Positions 8,747 through 16,108 of a DNA stretch of 37,995 nt are shown one piece after another (within the stretch, counting starts at the first letter, position 1; each line of letters opens with the position of its first letter). The position numbers and the translations under genes were made by a program. A model generated the notes under the pieces. The model made no database searches. It was not told the origin of the DNA and saw nothing but the letters and a program-made list of their open reading frames with translations. This DNA is from Caldithrix sp. GTDB lineage: Bacteria > Zhuqueibacterota > Zhuqueibacteria > Thermofontimicrobiales > Sulfurfontimicrobiaceae. Location: contig DYKB01000066.1 of assembly GCA_020722815.1 (NCBI GenBank), positions 1 to 37,995 on the forward strand, written 5' to 3'.

Positions 8747-9211
8747 ATGAGCATAGAATTATCAGAAAAGGAGTATATTGCCATTGGTTCGGACCATGCG
8801 GGATTCGAATTAAAAGAATTAATTAAAAAATATTTAGATTCTTTGAAACTGCCATATAAAGATTTCGGAACGTATTCACCTGCTTCGACCGATTACCCGG
8901 ATTGGGGAGCAAAAGTAGCTAAAGCCATTTCTAGTGGAATTCATCAGCGCGGAATTTTAATTTGTGGTTCCGGAATTGGAATGTCTATCACGGCCAATAA
9001 ATTTAAAAGAGTTCGCGCTGCCTTGTGTACCTCTGAATATATGGCTGAAATATGTCGGAAACACAATGATGCCAATATTCTTGTTTTAGGCGGCCGAACG
9101 ACCTCGGAATTAATGGCACAGAAATATGTCAAAATTTGGCTGGAAACAGCGTTTGAAGGCGGTCGACATCAAAAAAGAATCGAAAAATTGGACGAATTTG
9201 GGTGTTTATAG
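8747..9211 (+). CDS. rpiB: Ribose-5-phosphate isomerase B
   Basis: Interconverts ribose 5-phosphate and ribulose 5-phosphate in the pentose phosphate pathway. This is a 154-residue protein of the RpiB/LacAB family. GSDHAGFELK at residues 14-23 supplies the substrate-binding Asp16-His17. The catalytic cysteine lies in ICGSGIGMSITANK (Cys73), and the conserved HNDANILVLGGR segment follows. The ATG lies 15 bases after the TPR lipoprotein stop, with only a weak AAGG upstream, which suggests translational coupling. The enzymatic call is secure. The pairing with an envelope lipoprotein looks incidental. Confidence 0.96.
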   Translation: MSIELSEKEYIAIGSDHAGFELKELIKKYLDSLKLPYKDFGTYSPASTDYPDWGAKVAKAISSGIHQRGILICGSGIGMSITANKFKRVRAALCTSEYMAEICRKHNDANILVLGGRTTSELMAQKYVKIWLETAFEGGRHQKRIEKLDEFGCL

Positions 9212-9324
9212 TTATCAGTGCATTAGCGGATAAGGATTAAAATGCTCGAAAGCTTCTTTACAGGTTGAATTCTTCTCTGGAAGACCTGATAAACTTCCCA
9301 GTCGTTAATTAAATTTCAAATAAC

Positions 9325-9493
9325 ACCTAAAATTCTAAAATGAAACGTTTTTTCTTCGGAGAACTCGCTTTCAGTGGGAAATTGACCCCCGCTGTCTCTC
9401 CCCCAAATTCCGTTTTTGGGGAATTTGGGGGAGGCAGGAGGGGGTCTTTCATTGATTCATCCCCTTACAAATTTCCATTTTAGAATTTTAGGT
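9325..9493. repeat. 169-bp palindromic element with 18-bp terminal inverted repeats
   Basis: ACCTAAAATTCTAAAATG (9325-9342) and its exact reverse complement (9476-9493) bound the element. Inside is a perfect 14-bp stem (9398-9411 with 9420-9433, CTCCCCCAAATTCC) around an 8-base loop, flanked by further C-rich and G-rich partly paired sequence. The right half recurs at 22325-22384. No ORF fits. It is MITE-like in shape. It ends 33 bases before the glyA ATG, so it lies in the glyA 5' region and could influence its mRNA. Confidence 0.85.
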
Positions 9494-9526
9494 AACAGGC
9501 TTAATTAAACAATAATAGAGGTGACA

Positions 9527-10813
9527 ATGAGGGACGACCTGAAAAAAGTTGACCCGGAAATTTATGCGGCTATCGAAAATGAAATCAAACGTCAAAACGA
9601 AAAATTAGAACTTATCGCTTCTGAAAATTTTGTCAGCCCCGCGGTTTTGCAGGCAATGGGTCAGGCAATGACCAATAAATACGCCGAAGGTTACCCGGGA
9701 AAACGATACTATGGCGGTTGTGAATTCGTCGATGTCGGTGAGGAATTGGCCCGTGAACGCGCTAAAAAATTATTTAACGCCGAACATGCCAATGTCCAAC
9801 CCCATTCCGGGAGTCAGGCGAATATGGCAGTCTATTTTTCATTCCTCAATCCAGGTGACACGTTGATGGGGATGGATTTATCACACGGCGGTCATTTAAC
9901 GCATGGCAGTCCTGTTAATTTTTCCGGTCGATTGTTCCGAATGGTATTTTATGGTGTCGATGCTTCCGGTCGGATTGATATGAATCAGGTCGAGGAAATC
10001 GCCCTGCGGGAACGCCCCAAAATGATTATCACGGGGGCCAGTGCGTATTCCCGTAAAATCGATTATCCTGCTTTTCGGCAGATTGCGGATCGGATTGGCG
10101 CCAAATTACTTTCTGATATCGCACATCCCGCCGGTCTGATCGCGACGGGTTTAATCCCCAGCCCTGTTCCTCACTGTCAGGTAGTTACCAGTACCACGCA
10201 TAAAACTTTGCGCGGGCCGCGCGGTGGTTTAATTTTAATTGGCAAAGATGCCGAAAATGATATGGGAATCCGAACGCCCAAAGGACAATTAAAAAAGATT
10301 TCGGAAATTATTGATTCAAATATTTTTCCAGGAATACAGGGCGGCCCACTCATGCATGTCATTGCCGCAAAGGCCGTCGCTTTTAAGGAGGCCCTGTCCC
10401 CTGAATTTAAAGTATATTGCCAGCAAATTATTAAAAACGCCCAGGTTCTCGCCAAAACGCTCATGAATCTCGATTATCAAATCGTATCCAACGGTACTGA
10501 TACGCACCTGATGCTAATCGATCTTTCGAATAAGGATATTTCCGGAAAAGCTGCCGAAAAAGCACTTGAAGCTGCAGGAATTACGGTCAATAAAAACATG
10601 GTTCCTTTTGACAAAAAAAGTCCATTCATTACTAGCGGTATCCGAATCGGAACACCGGCATTAACCACGCGCGGGATGAAGGAAGATGAAATGATTCAGA
10701 TTGGAAATATGATCGACACTGTGCTTAAAAACATTGAAAACGAGGCGGTTCATAACCAGGTTAAACACCAGATTTTTGAAATGTGTCAAAAATTTCCGCT
10801 TTACAAAGACTAA
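9527..10813 (+). CDS. glyA: Serine hydroxymethyltransferase
   Basis: PLP enzyme that transfers the serine hydroxymethyl group to tetrahydrofolate, giving glycine and 5,10-methylene-THF. Typical features are present: the N-terminal ENEIKRQNEKLELIASENF, TNKYAEGYPGKRYYGG, and STTHKTLRGPRGG, in which Lys226 binds PLP. Length (428 residues) is normal. A GTG lies in frame at 9521, but the purine-rich AGAGG (9517-9521) is correctly spaced for the ATG at 9527 and would overlap the GTG, so 9527 is chosen. The 9325-9493 element lies just upstream. nrdR follows 66 bases after. Methylene-THF links it to ThyX. Confidence 0.98.
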   Translation: MRDDLKKVDPEIYAAIENEIKRQNEKLELIASENFVSPAVLQAMGQAMTNKYAEGYPGKRYYGGCEFVDVGEELARERAKKLFNAEHANVQPHSGSQANMAVYFSFLNPGDTLMGMDLSHGGHLTHGSPVNFSGRLFRMVFYGVDASGRIDMNQVEEIALRERPKMIITGASAYSRKIDYPAFRQIADRIGAKLLSDIAHPAGLIATGLIPSPVPHCQVVTSTTHKTLRGPRGGLILIGKDAENDMGIRTPKGQLKKISEIIDSNIFPGIQGGPLMHVIAAKAVAFKEALSPEFKVYCQQIIKNAQVLAKTLMNLDYQIVSNGTDTHLMLIDLSNKDISGKAAEKALEAAGITVNKNMVPFDKKSPFITSGIRIGTPALTTRGMKEDEMIQIGNMIDTVLKNIENEAVHNQVKHQIFEMCQKFPLYKD

Positions 10814-10879
10814 TTACAGGGTAATACTTTTCCTCTTTATTGGCAAAATATAAATTTTAAACCATGAGGAGGTCTCTTT

Positions 10880-11326
10880 ATGAGATGTCCGTACTGTCAT
10901 TTTATGGATTCAAAAGTCATTGATTCGCGCGTGAAAGAAGATGGTGAAACTATCCGTCGCCGGCGACAATGTCTAAGTTGCGGGAAACGATTTACAACGC
11001 GAGAGCAAATCGAAACGCCTTTGTTACTGGTTGTCAAAACCGATGGCAGGCGCGAACCGTTCGATAGAGAAAAACTAAAAAAAGGGATCATTATTGCCTG
11101 CGCAAAACGCTCAATTGATTTGAACACCATTGAAGGCGTTGTCCAAAAAGTTGAAGTGAATCTGCGGGACCGGGGACAGGAAGAAATTGATTCAAAACAT
11201 ATCGGGGAACTGGTAATTTCAGAGCTCAAAAAAATCGATGAAGTTGCTTATGTTCGATTTGCTTCCGTTTATCGTAATTTCAGAAATAAAGAAGAGTTTA
11301 TCAATGAACTCAATGAATTGCATTAA
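10880..11326 (+). CDS. nrdR: Transcriptional repressor NrdR
   Basis: ATP/dATP-sensing repressor of ribonucleotide reductase genes. A 148-residue protein with an N-terminal zinc ribbon (Cys3, Cys6, Cys31, Cys34, in RCPYC and CLSCGKRF) and an ATP-cone domain from about residue 49 to 139 (VVKTDGRREPFDREKLKKGI). Length is typical for the family. A strong GAGGAGG site precedes the ATG. The glyA-nrdR order is often seen in bacteria. No ribonucleotide reductase gene and no NrdR box were recognised here, so its targets lie elsewhere. Confidence 0.97.
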   Translation: MRCPYCHFMDSKVIDSRVKEDGETIRRRRQCLSCGKRFTTREQIETPLLLVVKTDGRREPFDREKLKKGIIIACAKRSIDLNTIEGVVQKVEVNLRDRGQEEIDSKHIGELVISELKKIDEVAYVRFASVYRNFRNKEEFINELNELH

Positions 11327-11688
11327 ACGCACCGATATTCAATATCGATGGAACGAGGCGATGAATTTCTACCAGACGCTGCAGGTATCATTCGTACATG
11401 TTTTAAATGAAGGCCCCTGTCGCGATTGCTATTGAATATTTTTTTATTTTCAACATCCGTATTCTGTAAACTGTAATTTCTGATAAGAAAGAAAGGGAGG
11501 GGCTTTTATTATCATAACGCATTTATGAAGTTCTCCTTTCCATGAGTTGATATTTTTTTAAAATTTAATTTATAAATTCTCATCACCCTTCTGGTGGACA
11601 GCCTGCCGAGGTGGATGAATAATTGAAAATAGTTTCGGAACTCATACCGACGGTAAAGATATTACGTGAATGGCAAAGGTAGTGAGAT
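11327..11688. other. Intergenic stretch upstream of the rnf cluster
   Basis: 362 bases without a supported gene. rnfB, often first in rnf operons, is not here even as a fragment: no ferredoxin-type cysteine cluster can be read. A GGGAGGGG at about 11496 looks like a ribosome site but is followed only by a six-codon frame. The rnf promoter must be here. I could not fix its position. Confidence 0.5.
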
Positions 11689-13023
11689 ATGATTTTAAAA
11701 AAAAGGACATTTAAGGGTGGAGTTCATCCACCAGAAGAAAAAAATTGGACTCAGGATAAACCAATTGAAATAATGCCAGCGCCGGCAACAGTTATAATTC
11801 CACTCCAACAACATATTGGAAGACCTTCAACCCCAAAGGTAAAGGTTGGCGATACTGTTAAAATTGGTGATCCACTGAGTGAACCTGCTGGATTTGTTTC
11901 GGTACCGAGTCATGCTTCTGTTTCAGGAACAGTGAAAGCAATTGATAAAGCACCACATCCGCTAGGAGTGGAAATTCTGGCAGTCACCATTGAAAATGAC
12001 GGGAAAGACGAATTTTCAGATGTCATTCTCAAAGAAGCGGACAGGAGTGAATTAAGTCGGGAGGAAATCATCGCCAGAATTAGTGCTGCTGGTATCGCGG
12101 GCATGGGCGGCGCCACTTTCCCGACGCACGTTAAACTTTCGCCACCACCGAATAAAAAAATTGAAACGTTAATTTTAAACGGTGCGGAATGTGAACCCTA
12201 CCTGACCGCTGACCATCGTTTGATGTTGGCATATCCGGATGAAATTTTGGATGGCATGGACATCATTATCAAGGCGTTAAACTGCAAAACGGGATATATT
12301 GGTATTGAAAAGAACAAACCAGATGCTATTAAACTCCTGCGGGAAAAAGTCCGGGAAAAAGGATTTCCCTATCAGGTGCTTTCATTCCAGGTAAAATATC
12401 CACAAGGAGCCGAAAAACAGTTAATAAAAGCGATTACAGGCCGTGAAGTTCCACGTGGCGGCTTGCCAATGGATGTTGGTTGTCTTGTCCAGAATGTCGG
12501 AACCGCAAAAGCCGTTCATGATGCCGTGCGATATAAAAAGCCACTCTATGAACGCGTGGTTACCGTTACGGGGCCGGGTATCAATGTATCTCGCAATGTA
12601 TTGGCGCGTATAGGAACGCCATTACGTGAGTTGCTCAATTTTTGCGGGGGATTAAAAGATGGCGCCGCGAAAATCATAAATGGTGGCCCGATGATGGGAA
12701 TCTCACAATTTTCACTGGAAGTTCCGGTCATTAAAGGCACCTCCGGGATTTTGGTGCTGGGCGAAAAAGAAAGTCAAATCGCCGAGGAACAGCCTTGTAT
12801 TCGCTGTGGCCGGTGTGTGGTGGCCTGTCCAATGGGATTGATGCCAAATTTGCTCGCGACTTTAGTTGAATATAATAAATTTGATCAGGCAAAAAAATAT
12901 GGTATCCTGGATTGTATTGAATGTGGTTCCTGTACTTTTATTTGCCCAGCAAAACGGTATCTGGTTCATTATATCAAGCATGGAAAATTGGAAGTTAATC
13001 GGGCTGCGAAATCTGCTGCTTAG
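11689..13023 (+). CDS. rnfC: Rnf electron-transport complex subunit C
   Basis: Peripheral NADH-side subunit of the ion-translocating ferredoxin:NAD+ oxidoreductase. A 444-residue protein with the N-terminal RnfC/NqrA-type barrel, a glycine-rich NADH/FMN region (GMGGATFPTHVKL, LILNGAECEPYLTADHRLM) and an SLBB-type segment. It has two C-terminal [4Fe-4S] motifs: CIRCGRCVVACP (first Cys near residue 370) and CIECGSCTFICP (near 409). The two Fe-S motifs distinguish it from NqrA. It lacks the long Ala-rich tail of some proteobacterial RnfC. It is the first gene of rnfCDGEA, with AAAGG upstream of the ATG. Confidence 0.96.
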   Translation: MILKKRTFKGGVHPPEEKNWTQDKPIEIMPAPATVIIPLQQHIGRPSTPKVKVGDTVKIGDPLSEPAGFVSVPSHASVSGTVKAIDKAPHPLGVEILAVTIENDGKDEFSDVILKEADRSELSREEIIARISAAGIAGMGGATFPTHVKLSPPPNKKIETLILNGAECEPYLTADHRLMLAYPDEILDGMDIIIKALNCKTGYIGIEKNKPDAIKLLREKVREKGFPYQVLSFQVKYPQGAEKQLIKAITGREVPRGGLPMDVGCLVQNVGTAKAVHDAVRYKKPLYERVVTVTGPGINVSRNVLARIGTPLRELLNFCGGLKDGAAKIINGGPMMGISQFSLEVPVIKGTSGILVLGEKESQIAEEQPCIRCGRCVVACPMGLMPNLLATLVEYNKFDQAKKYGILDCIECGSCTFICPAKRYLVHYIKHGKLEVNRAAKSAA

Positions 13024-13048
13024 TGTTCGATAATTGAAGGAATGCCCT

Positions 13049-14170
13049 ATGGAAAATAAATTTTACGTCTCTTCTTCACCCCATATCACTGCGAAAGATT
13101 CTATACAAAAAATCATGTTTGACGTGGTTCTGGCACTGGTACCGGCGATAATTGCAGCGGTTTATTTTTTTGGCTACCAGGCCGCTTGGGTGATTCTCAT
13201 CTGTGTCGCAACAAGTGTTGCCAGTGAAGCTGTCATTCAGAAGCTCATGAAAAAAAAGATTACCGTCCTGGATGGAAGCGCCATCGTCACGGGGATTTTA
13301 CTGGCATTCAACCTGCCGCCAGAAATTCCCTGGTGGATGCCAATCATCGGCTCGGTTTTCGCCATTATCATCGGGAAACATTGCTTTGGTGGATTAGGCT
13401 ATAATCCCATGAATCCCGCCTTGTTAGGTCGCGCCTTTTTACTCGCATCCTGGCCAACTTATATGACCATTTTTAAGACTGAACCCACCAATGGTACGCT
13501 ATCCGGTATTTCAGCCATTACATCAGCAACCCCCCTAAACGTTATGAAAAGCGTTCAGGAGATTCTTAAAAATCAGGCGTTACGTCAAAAATTAGAAAAT
13601 ACGATTCAGACCGCACAGGATTCATCCCTTATTCTGGATGCACAAAAAACATTAGGAACCTTGACGGAATACGCCGCGGATCAGATCAATCAGGCGCAAA
13701 ATGCTTTTCCACAGTTGCTCGATGCCAGCCCAAACTTCTTCCTTGGTCGTATCGGTGGGTGCCTGGGTGAAACCTCAGTACTGGCACTTTTGATTGGTGC
13801 GGCCTATTTGCTCTATAAACGACACATTGGCCTGAAAATTCCAGTAAGTTACCTGGGAACAGTGGCTCTCCTGTCCTGGATTTTTGGCGGGGTGGATGGA
13901 CTTTTTACTGGCGACTGGATTTTTCATATATTAACAGGGGGACTCATCCTCGGGGCTTTTTTTATGGCTACCGACATGGTCACTTCGCCTGTTACTTATT
14001 GGGGACAAATCATTTTTGGCGCGGGATGTGGCGTTATCACGGTTATCATTCGCCTTATCGGAGGCTATCCAGAAGGTGTCTCCTATTCGATTTTATTAAT
14101 GAATTTAACTGTCCCATTACTTGATCGACTTACCAAACCGAGAATCTTTGGGGAGGTTAAAATTAAATGA
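13049..14170 (+). CDS. rnfD: Rnf complex membrane subunit D (with extra hydrophilic loop)
   Basis: Integral membrane flavin-carrying subunit of Rnf, about 373 residues with roughly ten hydrophobic helices. The TTG at 13034 in the same frame is rejected. AAGGAA at 13036-13041 is spaced for the ATG at 13049, and the family start (KFYVSSSPH) follows directly. The covalent FMN site reads TSATPL (Thr161) instead of the commoner SGATPL or TGATPL. Between it and the conserved FFLGRIGGCLGETS lies about 65 residues of polar, helix-prone sequence rich in Gln, Ala and Leu, which I estimate to be some 50 residues longer than usual. The stop overlaps rnfG by four bases. Confidence 0.95.
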   Translation: MENKFYVSSSPHITAKDSIQKIMFDVVLALVPAIIAAVYFFGYQAAWVILICVATSVASEAVIQKLMKKKITVLDGSAIVTGILLAFNLPPEIPWWMPIIGSVFAIIIGKHCFGGLGYNPMNPALLGRAFLLASWPTYMTIFKTEPTNGTLSGISAITSATPLNVMKSVQEILKNQALRQKLENTIQTAQDSSLILDAQKTLGTLTEYAADQINQAQNAFPQLLDASPNFFLGRIGGCLGETSVLALLIGAAYLLYKRHIGLKIPVSYLGTVALLSWIFGGVDGLFTGDWIFHILTGGLILGAFFMATDMVTSPVTYWGQIIFGAGCGVITVIIRLIGGYPEGVSYSILLMNLTVPLLDRLTKPRIFGEVKIK

Positions 14171-14709
14171 AAAACATCTTAAAATTAGGCGCAATTTTAC
14201 TAGTAGTTACGGCAGTTGCCAGTGCCTTACTGGCTTTCGTCAACAAAACTACACTTCCTTTTATTATTGAACAGGAACGGATTGAAGAACAAAATGCATT
14301 GGCCGAAGCACTACCATCAGCCAATCGCGAGGCATTGGAAAAACAAAGCGATGGCAGTTACATTGCTTTCGCTTCGCCAGAAAAAAAACGGATAATTGGC
14401 TATATTCTGTTTGCAAAGGGGAATGGTTATTCCAGTGTTATTCAAACGGTGGTTGGCATTGACACAACAGGTAAAATTCTGGGAATAAAAATTTTAAAGG
14501 AAGCTGAAACTCCTGGTTTAGGTACCAAAGTTGAAGAAGTGCGCTATGGCGATCCCAAACCCTGGTTTCAGCAACAATTTATCAATTTAACACCCGAACA
14601 ATTAAATTTAAAGCCCCAGGGGGAAATTACTGCCATTACGGGTGCGACTATCTCTTCACGTGCGGTAACAAACTCGGTAAAAGAGTCGATTAAGAAACTC
14701 CTTCAGTAA
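14167..14709 (+). CDS. rnfG: Rnf complex subunit G (covalent FMN)
   Basis: A 180-residue subunit with one N-terminal transmembrane helix (about residues 5-25) and an extracytoplasmic FMN-binding domain. The flavinylation motif ITGATISS is present, with Thr161 as the expected phosphoester-linked residue. The conserved ETPGLGTKVEE segment precedes it. The ATG overlaps the rnfD stop (ATGA), so translation is probably coupled. Flavin attachment needs an ApbE transferase, which is not in the window. Confidence 0.95.
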   Translation: MKNILKLGAILLVVTAVASALLAFVNKTTLPFIIEQERIEEQNALAEALPSANREALEKQSDGSYIAFASPEKKRIIGYILFAKGNGYSSVIQTVVGIDTTGKILGIKILKEAETPGLGTKVEEVRYGDPKPWFQQQFINLTPEQLNLKPQGEITAITGATISSRAVTNSVKESIKKLLQ

Positions 14710-14803
14710 TAAGGAATTCCTCAGTAACCAAATTCCATTATTGAAAGAGAATTTGAAATTCTAAACATGATTTATTAAATCAGCTAAATAAAGAGGATTC
14801 TAA

Positions 14804-15406
14804 ATGTCGGCATTCAAAGAATTTTCCAAAGGAATTTATGAACAAAATCCCATCTTTCGGGTACTATTGGGGCTTTGTCCAACGCTGGCGGTTTCCAATT
14901 CTATAAAAAATGCAATAGGAATGGGTCTGGCCGCTACTTTTGTGCTGGTATGCTCAAATATCATCATCTCGATTATTCGCAAAGGGGTTCCGGCGAAAAT
15001 ACGAATTCCTATTTATATTGTGGTCATCGCCACTTTTGTGACAGTGGTTGAATTGGTCATGAAAGCATTTTCGCCAGCCTTGTTCAAAGCATTGGGGATT
15101 TTTGTTCCGTTAATTGTCGTTAATTGTATTATTTTGGGTCGAGCCGAAGCTTTTGCAAGCAAAAACAACGTTTTTCTGTCTATTTTTGACGGGCTTGGTA
15201 TGGGTATCGGTTTCACTCTGGCGTTAGTCCTTCTCGGATTTGTTCGGGAATTGCTGGGGGATGGCAAACTATTGGGATTTCCTGTTATGGGAATCGAATT
15301 TAAGCCAATGCTCATTATGATAATGTCACCCGGGGCTTTTTTGACATTAGGACTTTTCTTGGGATTTTTTAATTGGCTGGATATAAAATTTAAAAAATCA
15401 CGTTAG
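14804..15406 (+). CDS. rnfE: Rnf complex membrane subunit E
   Basis: A 200-residue polytopic membrane protein of the RnfE/NqrD family. The start KEFSKGIYEQNPIFRVLLGLCPTLAVS is characteristic and includes the conserved Cys of the LGLCPTLA motif. A second half carries the related Cys in VNCIILGRAEAF. These cysteines take part in the membrane-embedded iron-sulfur centre shared with RnfA. About six helices are predicted by hydrophobicity. The gene is separated from rnfG by 94 bases; AGAGGA precedes the ATG. Confidence 0.96.
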   Translation: MSAFKEFSKGIYEQNPIFRVLLGLCPTLAVSNSIKNAIGMGLAATFVLVCSNIIISIIRKGVPAKIRIPIYIVVIATFVTVVELVMKAFSPALFKALGIFVPLIVVNCIILGRAEAFASKNNVFLSIFDGLGMGIGFTLALVLLGFVRELLGDGKLLGFPVMGIEFKPMLIMIMSPGAFLTLGLFLGFFNWLDIKFKKSR

Positions 15407-15460
15407 ATTGATTCTTTAATCCATAAGCAATTTTATCAAATTTATTAACCAGGTATTAAT

Positions 15461-16090
15461 ATGGATGCACAATCACTTTTTATCATCGCGATAGTTTCAA
15501 TTTTTATCACCAATTTTGTCTTTTCGCGATTTTTGGGAACCTGCCCTTATATTGGTGTTTCAAAATCATTAGATTCAGCCATCGGGATGGGGCTGGCAGT
15601 TGTCTTTGTAATGACGCTGGCTTCAATGGCGACCTGGCTGATTTATAAATTGATGCTTGAACCGACGTCATCAAATATTTTCTATATTATATTTTCGCTG
15701 GACAATCCCCCAAATTTACTTTACCTTCGCACCATCACTTTTATTTTTATTATTGCCGCGCTGGTGCAATTTGTGGAAATGGTGATTCAAAAAACCAGTC
15801 CTGGCTTATATCAGGCATTGGGAATTTATTTACCCCTTATTACAACCAATTGTGCGGTGCTGGCCGTAACAATTTTAAACGTCGAAAGTAACTACAACTT
15901 TATTGAAAGTATTGTTAACGGTTTTACCTCGGGTGTCGGTTTCACCTTAGCACTTATTTTAATGGCGGGTATCCGGGAAAGACTGGACCTGGCCCCCATT
16001 CCCAAAGCCCTCAAAGGTGTTCCGATTGCATTCATCATGGCCGGTTTAATGGCCATCGCTTTTCTGGGTTTTGCCGGAATGAAATTATAA
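15461..16090 (+). CDS. rnfA: Rnf complex membrane subunit A
   Basis: A 209-residue polytopic membrane protein of the RnfA/NqrE family, homologous to RnfE in inverted topology. FVFSRFLGTCPYIGVSKS and ITTNCAVLAV carry the conserved cysteines that with RnfE hold the membrane Fe-S centre. About six helices. It has around eight extra residues in the loop after helix 2 (LEPTSSNIFYIIFSLDNPPN), a modest variation. In many bacteria rnfB follows or begins the operon; here the next gene, 18 bases on, is the TatC-NadA ORF. Confidence 0.96.
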   Translation: MDAQSLFIIAIVSIFITNFVFSRFLGTCPYIGVSKSLDSAIGMGLAVVFVMTLASMATWLIYKLMLEPTSSNIFYIIFSLDNPPNLLYLRTITFIFIIAALVQFVEMVIQKTSPGLYQALGIYLPLITTNCAVLAVTILNVESNYNFIESIVNGFTSGVGFTLALILMAGIRERLDLAPIPKALKGVPIAFIMAGLMAIAFLGFAGMKL

Positions 16091-16108
16091 TAACAATTAC
16101 GAGTAATT

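Noticed and set aside
9325..9526. Glycine or folate riboswitch before glyA
   Set aside because: The structure is a simple palindrome with a half copy elsewhere next to an unrelated gene, and no conserved riboswitch core was recognised.
11238..11435. 65-codon + frame overlapping the end of nrdR
   Set aside because: It overlaps nrdR in another frame for 89 bases, has no ribosome site and no recognisable protein pattern.
13034..13048. TTG start for rnfD five codons upstream
   Set aside because: The AAGGAA ribosome site lies inside that extension and is correctly spaced for the ATG at 13049.
11689..16090. Na+-translocating NADH:quinone reductase (Nqr) instead of Rnf
   Set aside because: The C subunit has two four-cysteine Fe-S motifs that NqrA lacks, and there is no nqrF.
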